Assembly (NCBI GenBank): GCA_947177595.1
Contig: CAMWUZ010000147.1
Location: 1-5,109, forward strand
DNA from: an uncultured Porphyromonadaceae bacterium
Lineage (GTDB): Bacteria; Bacteroidota; Bacteroidia; Bacteroidales; Muribaculaceae
DNA length: 5,109 nucleotides
Reading direction: 5' to 3'
The position numbers and the translations under genes were made by a program. This document shows, piece by piece, positions 1-5,109 of the stretch; the stretch's first letter is position 1; each line of letters begins with the position of its first letter. The notes below the pieces were generated by a model. The model searched no databases, was not told the DNA's origin, and worked only from the letters and a program-made list of their open reading frames with translations.

Positions 1-419
1 TGAAGGCTGAACTTTCATCAGGGCTTGACAGAGAGCAGATTATCAACATGACGGAAAATGCTCATCAACCTGTAGGAATATGTAAAGCCCTTGACCGCGA
101 TACAGACTCGCGACAGGCTCTTGCCGGCGGCAGATATACCCTCGCTATTGTGGCTGCCGAGGATAAATCGGCATTCGATATAATATATATTGATGGAGCG
201 GAAGTCAATTCCGACGAATGGAATACAGGCATGAGAAAAGGAAAACTTATCCCTACTCCATTCAAAGACCATTATGACCTCATATGGTATGATTCACAGA
301 TGGAACCGATAGAATATGATGCGACGGCATCGGTGGATCAGAATGTAATTCTGACACTCTCTTTCCCGCTGCTTAAATCTACGCTGCGTTTTGTCCGTCA
401 GCAGCAGGATAGTCGATAA
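1..419 (+). CDS. Hypothetical protein, C-terminal part (gene truncated by left edge)
   Basis: The frame is open from base 3, the first complete codon, to the TAA at 417-419. It gives 138 residues with no stop before the first ATG at 48. That ATG is therefore probably an internal Met and the gene starts outside the window. I do not recognise the family. The visible part is soluble-looking, with no membrane segment or signal peptide. A charged N-terminal stretch is followed by alternating hydrophobic strands (YTLAIVAAED, FDIIYIDGAEV, YDLIWYDSQ, VILTLSFPLLKS), which suggests a beta-rich C-terminal domain. It ends in a basic tail (LRFVRQQQDSR). Its 3' end overlaps the convergent lipoprotein gene by 41 bases. 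Composition and codon use resemble the neighbours, so nothing suggests transfer. That it is a real coding region is fairly sure, because the frame stays open and the protein-like composition holds to the end. The function is unknown. Confidence 0.7.
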   Translation, partial: KAELSSGLDREQIINMTENAHQPVGICKALDRDTDSRQALAGGRYTLAIVAAEDKSAFDIIYIDGAEVNSDEWNTGMRKGKLIPTPFKDHYDLIWYDSQMEPIEYDATASVDQNVILTLSFPLLKSTLRFVRQQQDSR

Positions 420-828
420 CACCAGTCTTTATATCATAATCCACATAGGTGTCTTTAAGTTCCACATGATAGCTGAGGCTATTTCTTGTAATCCTGTAAA
501 CCCCGTCGGTCGATTCGGTTTCAAGAAGGTATTTGTAGAGTTTCTGTGGGAGCTGGTCATAGAGAAGAACGGACGGAAGAGCCGAGCCATTGCCGTTTAC
601 ATCAATCCATGTATTGTCGCTATTGAAAGTAACACTCACACCTCCTTTTACTGAAGCGGTGCTTCCTTCGGTTGATTTTGAATAGCTGTTAACCTCCTGC
701 CCGGGAAAATATGTGGTGAAAAACTCAGTTACCGCCGAGGGCATACTGTTCCATGTTTCGTTTTCACATGAGGCTACAACAAAAATTGTAGCGAAGAAGA
801 TGATGAGGGTGTATATGTTACTTTTCAT
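379..828 (-). CDS. PepSY-like domain lipoprotein
   Basis: This encodes a 149-residue exported lipoprotein. The N-terminus is a lipoprotein signal: a short charged start (MKSN), a hydrophobic core at about 5-18, and a lipobox V18-A19-S20-C21, so Cys21 would be lipidated and anchored in the envelope. Residues 26-140 resemble the Bacteroidota PepSY-like family (PF11396, formerly DUF2874) in two half-repeats. The first has W26..MP30, a YFPG motif at 40-43, then VTF 66-68 and W74. The second has LP84-85, KLYKYL 96-101, a YRI segment at 111-113 and the Y120-H-V-E-L strand. Members are small periplasmic proteins of unknown biochemical role, so no function is assigned beyond the envelope location. 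The ATG at 826-828 is chosen because it gives the complete signal peptide. The preceding bases are A-rich with no Shine-Dalgarno, as usual in this phylum. The gene is divergent from the TPR gene and convergent with the left-edge gene. The family call rests on pattern recognition. Confidence 0.85.
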   Translation of the reverse strand: MKSNIYTLIIFFATIFVVASCENETWNSMPSAVTEFFTTYFPGQEVNSYSKSTEGSTASVKGGVSVTFNSDNTWIDVNGNGSALPSVLLYDQLPQKLYKYLLETESTDGVYRITRNSLSYHVELKDTYVDYDIKTGVIDYPAADGQNAA

Positions 829-899
829 AAGATTTTCTTTTAGTTAAGATAACGCTGAGTGAGCATTGTCGGTTCAGAGTAAGTAATTATCTTTGTGGC
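829..899. promoter_or_regulatory. Divergent intergenic promoter region
   Basis: These 71 bp separate the minus-strand lipoprotein gene from the plus-strand TPR gene and must hold both promoters. The plus-strand promoter is clear and listed separately. On the minus strand the best candidate is TATCTTAA, read from 851 to 844, which matches the TAnnTT part of the Bacteroidota -7 box but not the final TG. No convincing -33 partner was seen. The hexamers AAGATA (846-851) and TATCTT (888-893) form an inverted repeat across the region, so the two start points may be mirror images. Shared control of the two genes is an inference. Confidence 0.5.
866..895 (+). promoter_or_regulatory. Bacteroidota-type promoter of the TPR gene
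   Basis: A perfect TAnnTTTG -7 box, TATCTTTG, lies at 888-895. A TTG -33 core lies at 866-868, separated by 19 bp, the usual spacing for the primary sigma factor of this phylum. Transcription should begin a few bases after 895, at or next to the ATG at 900. The TPR mRNA is therefore predicted to have little or no leader. Confidence 0.65.
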
Positions 900-1730
900 A
901 TGATTAAACGGATTTTGATGTTGATGATTGTTGCGTGCCGGTGCATAGGTGCTTTCGCGCAGGATATGGTTGAGGAAACTCCATATATAAAGATGATGGG
1001 AACGGCTGACAGCGCTATAGCCAAGGGGGACTGGGTGGTTGCTGAAAAATGTCTCCGCAGCGCCATGCGTATCGAGCCGGCGAATCCGGCAAACCTGCTG
1101 CTGCTTTCCAATCTCGGTATGGTGCAGTTTTATCAGGGACAGGATTCTCTTGCGCTCAACACTCTCACTGATGCCTGTAATATCGCTCCACGCACAGTGC
1201 CGGTGCTTGCCAACCGCGCCACGGTATATGAAGCGACAGGGAGATATGAGGATGCTCTCGCCGACTGCAATATCATACTTGAAATAGATTCTGCTAATGT
1301 TAGAGCACGCGCGATGAGAATCAATTATAATCTGCGCAACGGAAAAATTGATGAAGCGGAAGCAGATCTGGATACTTTGCTCAGATATTCTCCTGATAAT
1401 CATTTAGGCAATATTCTTGCCGGAAATATCTATGCTTCCACCGGAAGATATGCAGAGGCTATATCTCCCATATCGAAAGTGATAGAGCATAATCCTCAGG
1501 CGGAATATTATGCGGTGAGAGCCCTGTGCAGAATTATGACAGGAAATCTGAACGATGCATCGATGGATATTGCCGAGGGATTGAACATCAACCCCTTAGA
1601 AGGTGAGTTATATCTCTATCGGGCGATGCTTAACAAGATGCGATACAGGAACGATGACGCGAAAAATGATGCGAAAAGAGCGGTGCAACTCGGAGTATCG
1701 CAGCAACGCACCCTGCCATTTATGAAATAG
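900..1730 (+). CDS. Exported tetratricopeptide repeat (TPR) protein
   Basis: This encodes 276 residues. The N-terminus is a type I signal peptide: MIKR, a hydrophobic core at 5-19, and a cleavage site after AFA (18-20) that leaves Gln21, a common arrangement in this phylum. A lipobox-like VAC at 11-13 exists, but the hydrophobic stretch before it is too short for a convincing lipoprotein signal. The rest is about seven TPR units of roughly 34 residues, near 30-60, 65-97, 98-131, 132-165, 166-199, 200-232 and 233-266. The clearest are EATGRYEDAL (111-120) and ASTGRYAEAI (179-188), with units typically ending in Pro or Asp. No catalytic domain is present, so it is probably a periplasmic protein-interaction scaffold with unknown partner. 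ATG 900 is chosen because it supplies the positively charged start of the signal peptide; the next Met (residue 7) would lose it. The gene has its own promoter directly upstream and stands divergent to the lipoprotein gene. Confidence 0.88.
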   Translation: MIKRILMLMIVACRCIGAFAQDMVEETPYIKMMGTADSAIAKGDWVVAEKCLRSAMRIEPANPANLLLLSNLGMVQFYQGQDSLALNTLTDACNIAPRTVPVLANRATVYEATGRYEDALADCNIILEIDSANVRARAMRINYNLRNGKIDEAEADLDTLLRYSPDNHLGNILAGNIYASTGRYAEAISPISKVIEHNPQAEYYAVRALCRIMTGNLNDASMDIAEGLNINPLEGELYLYRAMLNKMRYRNDDAKNDAKRAVQLGVSQQRTLPFMK

Positions 1731-1893
1731 CAAAAAACAGTTACGAATATATTAAAAAAATTATATCGAACTTATCTCGTTGAAAAATTGTTAGTTAAAT
1801 GATAGCAAGGATATGATAAAAAAGTCGTAACTTTGCATCGCACATTTATTATTATGCACAAATCAATATTGTTTAACAAATAATTTCACAACA
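1731..1893. other. AT-rich intergenic region between TPR and winged-helix genes
   Basis: These 163 bp are strongly AT-rich and contain no clear hairpin terminator for the TPR gene. The right half holds the winged-helix gene promoter (1828-1835) and a predicted leader of about 50 nt. That leader includes a nine-codon reading frame (MHKSILFNK) at 1854-1883, which ends 10 bases before the ATG at 1894. Nothing else recognisable was seen. Confidence 0.5.
1828..1835 (+). promoter_or_regulatory. Promoter -7 element of the winged-helix gene
   Basis: TAACTTTG is a full match to TAnnTTTG. No TTG -33 core is found 19-21 bp upstream, where the bases read roughly GCAAGG. The promoter may therefore rely on its -7 box or on AT-rich upstream DNA. 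The predicted start near 1840 gives a leader of about 50 nt. The downstream bases (CTTTGCATCG) are identical to those of the promoter at the right edge. Confidence 0.55.
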
Positions 1894-2103
1894 ATGAACA
1901 CTGAGACAATAGGTACTTACGCTGGTCTTGCTTGGAATGCTCTCAACGAAGCTGATGTTCTCGGACTGAAGCAGCTCAAAAAAATGACCAAACTTAAAGA
2001 CAAAGAGGTTTACGCTGCACTCGGATGGCTTGCCCGTGAAGGAAAAGTTGCATTTGAAGAAAGCGCAGAAGACAAAGAACTCCTTGTTCGTCTTGTTAAG
2101 TAA
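1894..2103 (+). CDS. Winged helix-turn-helix protein, DUF2582 family
   Basis: This encodes a 69-residue protein made of a single domain, which is the usual full length of this family (PF10771, DUF2582), widespread in Bacteroidota. The order is: helix 1 at about 5-18 (IGTYAGLAWNAL); helix 2 at 23-32 (LGLKQLKKMT); a short turn; recognition helix 3 at 35-49, starting KDKEVYAALGWLAREG; then a beta-wing from 51 to the end (KVAFEES...ELLVRL). A winged helix normally binds nucleic acid, but targets and role of this family are not established to my knowledge. ATG 1894 gives the expected N-terminus; upstream bases are A-rich (CACAACA) with no Shine-Dalgarno. Codons favour GCT, GTT, CGT, CTT and GAA, unlike rsgA or the SulP gene, which suggests high expression. 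It has its own promoter and is followed by a hairpin terminator. The family call is confident; function is open. Confidence 0.93.
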   Translation: MNTETIGTYAGLAWNALNEADVLGLKQLKKMTKLKDKEVYAALGWLAREGKVAFEESAEDKELLVRLVK

Positions 2104-2146
2104 TCCCCTCAATCGTAACTAACGAAACGATTTCTATTATTATATC

Positions 2147-2180
2147 GGGCGTGTCAGTAATATGAGACGCCCTTTATTTT
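2147..2180 (+). terminator. Intrinsic terminator after the winged-helix gene
   Basis: The arms GGGCGTGTCA (2147-2156) and TGAGACGCCC (2163-2172) form a 10-position stem with one G-G mismatch. The loop is GTAATA, and TTTATTTT follows at 2173-2180. This is a classic rho-independent structure for the winged-helix gene. It ends only 8 bases before the rsgA ATG, so it must also lie in the 5' leader of any rsgA message that starts upstream. A weaker hairpin (AATCGT 2111-2116 with ACGATT 2127-2132, 10-nt loop) precedes it. Confidence 0.8.
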
Positions 2181-2188
2181 GAAAATTA

Positions 2189-3133
2189 ATGGAAGGAACA
2201 GTAGTAAGAAATACCGGTAGCTCATATATAGTCCGCACCGATGACGGGCAGGAGATGTCATGCAAAATCAAAGGCAATTTCCGCATCAAGGGGATTCGCA
2301 CTACCAATCCCGTTGCCGTCGGCGACAAGGTCGAGGTGCGTCCGAGTGAATCGGGTGACTCATATATCACTGCAATATCTCCGAGACGGAACTATATAAT
2401 ACGCCGCTCAAGCAATCTGAGCAAGGAAGCGCATATCATAGCCGCCAATATCGACTGCGCCTGCCTTGTGGCAACACTGTTTCATCCGGTTACCTCCACA
2501 ACTTTTATCGACAGATTTCTCGCAACCGCCGAGGCATATTCCATTCCGGCGACTCTTGTAATCAACAAGACCGACCTATGCAAAGGTGACGCGGAGAAAG
2601 AGGAGTATCTCGAAGCTGTGACCTACCTATACCGCTCCATAGGCTACACGGTGCTCCACACTTCAGCCGAATCGGGTGAAGGCATCGAGACTTTGAGGGA
2701 GCATCTCGCCGGAAAAACCACTCTTCTGTCCGGCAACAGCGGTGTTGGCAAATCCACACTCATAAACAGACTGATTCCGGGACTTGAGCTGCGTACAGGA
2801 GAGATAAGCAGCGTTCATGATACTGGAATGCACACCACAACTTTTTCAGAAATGTTTGAGCTGCCGGCTCCCGGCGGATTTATCATAGATACTCCGGGAG
2901 TGAAAGGGTTCGGCACCGTGGATATCAACCGTAACGAAGTGGCGCATTATTTCCCGGAAATTTTCAAAACCTCTGCCGACTGCAAATACAACAACTGCAC
3001 CCATACCCATGAGCCCGGATGTGCCGTTCGCGCCGCTGTGAATGAAAATCTCATATCGCGAAGCCGATACGGCTCCTATCTGAGCATTCTTGAAGATACT
3101 CTCGGCGAGGAGAAGTACCGCAAGGCATATTAA
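2189..3133 (+). CDS. rsgA: Ribosome small-subunit-dependent GTPase RsgA
   Basis: This encodes the 314-residue circularly permuted GTPase that acts late in 30S subunit maturation, in the cytoplasm. Its GTP hydrolysis is stimulated by the small subunit. An N-terminal OB-fold covers about 1-66. The G motifs follow in the permuted order typical of the family: G4 NKTD at 126-129, G5 TSA at 158-160, G1/P-loop GNSGVGKST at 182-190, G2 region GMHTTT at 213-218, and G3 DTPG at 234-237. A C-terminal zinc motif has Cys265, Cys270, His272 and Cys278 (C-x4-C-x-H-x5-C). All key residues are present and the length is normal, so the protein should be active. ATG 2189 follows A-rich bases (GAAAATTA) and starts the OB-fold correctly. 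No clear promoter lies between the terminator and the ATG, so expression may depend on read-through from the winged-helix gene or on a poor TATTTTG-like box at 2175-2181. No strong terminator was seen after the gene. Confidence 0.98.
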   Translation: MEGTVVRNTGSSYIVRTDDGQEMSCKIKGNFRIKGIRTTNPVAVGDKVEVRPSESGDSYITAISPRRNYIIRRSSNLSKEAHIIAANIDCACLVATLFHPVTSTTFIDRFLATAEAYSIPATLVINKTDLCKGDAEKEEYLEAVTYLYRSIGYTVLHTSAESGEGIETLREHLAGKTTLLSGNSGVGKSTLINRLIPGLELRTGEISSVHDTGMHTTTFSEMFELPAPGGFIIDTPGVKGFGTVDINRNEVAHYFPEIFKTSADCKYNNCTHTHEPGCAVRAAVNENLISRSRYGSYLSILEDTLGEEKYRKAY

Positions 3134-3196
3134 GCGGTCATAATGCCGTCATCAATAAAAAAGGAGGAAATGGGCATCGGTTTGGTTAATAATGTT

Positions 3197-3204
3197 TAAC
3201 TTTG
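3197..3204 (+). promoter_or_regulatory. Promoter -7 element of the SulP gene
   Basis: TAACTTTG matches TAnnTTTG exactly. A TTTG at 3181-3184 is only 12 bp upstream, too close to be a normal -33 element, and none is seen at 19-21 bp. The predicted start near 3210 would give a leader of about 60 nt before the ATG at 3271. The box also covers the TTG at 3202, which argues against translation starting there. Confidence 0.5.
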
Positions 3205-3270
3205 CAGCTTCAAAATCACACGGCATCAAATTTGATTGTATGCCGCATCACATTTTTACTTGCACAGTTT

Positions 3271-4980
3271 ATGCTTCTTTCAGGATCAATCGATTTCAAA
3301 CCAAAACTCTTCTCCGCGCTGCGCCATTATGACGCCAAGCGTTTCAAAAGTGATTTAATCGCGGGAATAGTGGTGGGCATCGTAGCCCTTCCGCTTGCAA
3401 TTGCCTTCGGTATAGCGAGTGGCGTGAGTCCTACAGTCGGACTCATCACCGCAATAATCGGCGGCTTTCTGGTGTCGGCACTCGGAGGCTGCTCTGTGCA
3501 GATCGGCGGACCAACCGGGGCGTTCATCGTGATTGTATATAACATCATAGCCACATACGGCTTGCAGGGTCTCGCAATCGCAACCCTTATGGCAGGACTT
3601 ATTCTCGTGCTTTTAGGGCTGTTTCATCTCGGCACTGTGATAAAGTTCATACCCTACCCTATCGTGGTAGGATTTACCGCCGGTATCGCCCTGACAATCT
3701 TTTCTACCCAGATAAATGACTTTTTCGGTCTCGGGCTGAAAAATATACCGAGTGAATTCATACCCAAATGGGGTGAATATTTCCGAAATTTCGGAAATAT
3801 TGACTGGACCACCCTTGCCGTAGGCATTGTTTCACTCCTTATTATAATAGCGACTCCGAAAATTTCAAAAAAATTGCCCGGAGCACTCATCTCAATTATT
3901 ATCGTGACGGGACTGGTATGGTTTATCAACTCAATGCCAGGTGTGCATATCGAAACCATCGGTGACAGATTCGGTGATCTGCCCACAGATATTCCACAGC
4001 CCCATGGCTTTGAGCTGAATATGGCTACAATCAACCAACTACTCCCCTCGGCTTTCACTATCGCGATTCTCGGTGCAATAGAGTCACTGCTGTCGTCAAC
4101 CGTGGCTGACGGTGTGACCGGCTCACGCACAAACAGCAATACCGAGCTTATAGGACAAGGCGTAGCCAATATCGTGGTGCCATTCTTCGGCGGTATCCCT
4201 GTTACCGGTGCGATAGCACGCACTATGACAAACATCACCAACGGCGGTCGTACCCCCGTTGCCGGTATCGTTCACGCGTTGGTGCTTCTTCTCATATTCC
4301 TGTTTCTGATGCCGCTCATCAACCTTGTGCCGATGGCTACTCTTGCCGCAGTTCTCATTATGGTGAGCTATAATATGAGCGGTTGGCGCACCGTGCGGGG
4401 CATTTTTAAGAATCCTAAAAGCGATGTGACCGTTCTTGCCGTCACATTCCTGCTCACCGTGATATTTGACCTTACTATCGCAATAGAAATCGGCTTGCTT
4501 CTTGCAATCATCCTTTTCCTGCGCCGCGTAATGGAGAATACCCAGATAAAGGTATATTCGGAGCAGCTTGATGTTGCCGAAGGCAGCGAAGCAACCGTTC
4601 ACGAGGTGCTGAATGTAGCTGCCGGTGTAGAAATCTATGAGATAGACGGACCGTTCTTCTTCGGTGTAGCGACCAAATTTGACGAGCTCATGCGCACATC
4701 AATGGCAAATAAACCGATTGTGCGTATTCTGCGAATGCGCAAAGTGCCGTTCATCGACGCTACGGGAGTGCACAACCTTGAGATTCTCATCAATTCCTCA
4801 CAGAGCGAAGGCATCCATGTTGTACTCAGCGGTGTGAATGAAAACGTGCACAAAGTTCTCGAGCACGCCAATATCGAGCATCTGATCGGTGAAGACCACA
4901 TATGTGATCACATCACCAAAGCTGTGGAAATGGCTAATTCAATAGTGTCTCGGGTGAAGAAAAAAGAGGTTAATTGTTAA
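3271..4980 (+). CDS. SulP family inorganic anion transporter with STAS domain
   Basis: From ATG 3271 this encodes 569 residues. It is an inner-membrane SulP/SLC26 transporter that moves anions such as sulfate or bicarbonate; the substrate cannot be read from the sequence. The membrane part (PF00916) spans about 25-420. The family signature lies at about 40-90 (PLAIAFGIASGVSP, then GGCSVQIGGPTGAF at 72-85). The substrate-site helix region is at 268-280 (GAIESLLSSTVAD), followed by GGIPVTGAIART (307-318). The C-terminal cytoplasmic STAS domain (PF01740) is at about 450-560, with the F494-I-D-A-T-G-V motif resembling the anti-sigma antagonist site. The frame opens further upstream to a possible TTG at 3202, but that codon lies inside the -7 box and the extra residues do not match the family's usual short N-terminus, so ATG 3271 is preferred. 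Length is normal and no frameshift is seen. It is alone between its own promoter and a weak terminator. A perfect 26-bp palindrome lies at 3776-3801. Confidence 0.92.
   Translation: MLLSGSIDFKPKLFSALRHYDAKRFKSDLIAGIVVGIVALPLAIAFGIASGVSPTVGLITAIIGGFLVSALGGCSVQIGGPTGAFIVIVYNIIATYGLQGLAIATLMAGLILVLLGLFHLGTVIKFIPYPIVVGFTAGIALTIFSTQINDFFGLGLKNIPSEFIPKWGEYFRNFGNIDWTTLAVGIVSLLIIIATPKISKKLPGALISIIIVTGLVWFINSMPGVHIETIGDRFGDLPTDIPQPHGFELNMATINQLLPSAFTIAILGAIESLLSSTVADGVTGSRTNSNTELIGQGVANIVVPFFGGIPVTGAIARTMTNITNGGRTPVAGIVHALVLLLIFLFLMPLINLVPMATLAAVLIMVSYNMSGWRTVRGIFKNPKSDVTVLAVTFLLTVIFDLTIAIEIGLLLAIILFLRRVMENTQIKVYSEQLDVAEGSEATVHEVLNVAAGVEIYEIDGPFFFGVATKFDELMRTSMANKPIVRILRMRKVPFIDATGVHNLEILINSSQSEGIHVVLSGVNENVHKVLEHANIEHLIGEDHICDHITKAVEMANSIVSRVKKKEVNC
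3776..3801. repeat. Perfect 26-bp palindrome inside the SulP gene
   Basis: The left arm AATATTTCCGAAA (3776-3788) is followed without spacer by its exact reverse complement (3789-3801). The flanking bases (G on both sides) stop the symmetry. It encodes residues 169-177 of the transporter (EYFRNFGNI), a loop after the fourth or fifth membrane segment. With no loop it is more like an operator or cruciform than a terminator. No T-run follows. Confidence 0.85.
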
Positions 4981-4997
4981 AAAGCCGGTAGTCAGTG

Positions 4998-5017
4998 CAC
5001 AAAAATTGTGGTTTTTT
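4998..5017 (+). terminator. Weak intrinsic terminator candidate after SulP gene
   Basis: The short stem CACAA (4998-5002) and TTGTG (5006-5010) encloses an AAA loop, followed by G and six Ts (5012-5017). It begins 17 bases after the SulP stop. The position and T-run fit a terminator, but the stem is only 5 bp and AT-rich, so efficiency is doubtful. Confidence 0.4.
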
Positions 5018-5039
5018 AAAGAAAAATCTCATTTTGACG

Positions 5040-5089
5040 AAAAAAAAAGTAAAAAACGCTTGCAGAGTCATAAAGAAGTATTACCTTTG
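5040..5089 (+). promoter_or_regulatory. Strong Bacteroidota-type promoter reading out of the right edge
   Basis: The -7 box TACCTTTG (5082-5089) and the -33 core TTG (5060-5062) are 19 bp apart. Directly upstream are A-tracts (nine As at 5040-5048, six at 5051-5056) that resemble an UP element. Transcription would start near 5095 and leave the window within about 15 bases. The gene it serves, protein or RNA, is not visible. Confidence 0.65.
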
Positions 5090-5109
5090 CATCGTTTTTG
5101 AAGCTAAAA

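Noticed and set aside
383..405. GCTGC/GCAGC inverted repeat as a bidirectional terminator between the convergent genes
   Set aside because: The stem is 5 bp with a 13-base loop and no T-run on either side.
391..654. Plus-strand frame opposite the lipoprotein gene
   Set aside because: The minus strand carries a lipobox and PepSY-like motifs; the + frame has neither a plausible start context nor family features.
840..1403. Long minus-strand reading frame (187 codons) opposite the TPR gene
   Set aside because: It lies antisense to a protein with clear TPR motifs and a signal peptide, and its translation has no family features. It is a shadow frame.
3205..3270. Possible riboswitch or structured leader before the SulP gene
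   Set aside because: The leader is only about 60 nt with no convincing stems or known conserved core.
3240..3332. 31-codon out-of-frame ATG frame overlapping the SulP start
   Set aside because: No supporting start signal, and the translation looks random. Chance frame.
3654..4602. Two long minus-strand frames opposite the SulP gene (3654-4241 and 4123-4602)
   Set aside because: The + strand frame here encodes conserved SulP membrane segments. The antisense translations are low-complexity or His/Lys-rich, with no recognisable domain.
1..5109. A new defence, mobile or biosynthetic system
   Set aside because: No transposase, integrase, nuclease, repeat array, toxin-antitoxin pair or enzyme cluster is present. 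The recognised genes are housekeeping or general envelope genes.

Overview
The window looks like ordinary chromosomal DNA from a Bacteroidales bacterium (phylum Bacteroidota). Three things suggest this. Genes are preceded by TAnnTTTG-type -7 elements, the signature of the Bacteroidota primary sigma factor, and not by TATAAT. Start codons lack usable Shine-Dalgarno sequences and sit in A-rich context. Two small proteins belong to families typical of the Bacteroidota: a PepSY-like lipoprotein and a DUF2582 winged-helix protein. The genus cannot be fixed from the sequence.

Layout from left to right. (1) The 3' part of an unrecognised + strand gene runs in from the left edge and ends at 419. (2) A minus-strand lipoprotein gene with a PepSY-like domain (379-828) converges on it, and the two coding regions overlap by 41 bases. 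(3) A 71-bp divergent promoter region separates the lipoprotein gene from an exported seven-repeat TPR protein (900-1730). The TPR gene's promoter lies so close to its ATG that the mRNA is probably leaderless. (4) After 163 bp of AT-rich DNA carrying a promoter comes a small DUF2582 winged-helix gene (1894-2103), followed by an intrinsic terminator. (5) The ribosome-assembly GTPase gene rsgA (2189-3133) begins only 8 bases after that terminator's T-run. (6) A SulP-family anion transporter (best start 3271, end 4980) has its own promoter at 3197-3204. (7) The last 129 bp hold a weak terminator candidate and a well-formed promoter that fires out of the right edge.

The genes do not form one pathway. 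The two left-hand envelope genes share a divergent promoter region and might be functionally related. The winged-helix gene and rsgA are adjacent and may be coupled by read-through. The SulP gene looks like its own transcription unit. I found no mobile element, CRISPR array, RNA gene or defence system, and no evidence of a new multi-gene system. The points most worth a second look are a perfect 26-bp palindrome inside the SulP gene, the terminator against the rsgA start, and the probable leaderless TPR mRNA.
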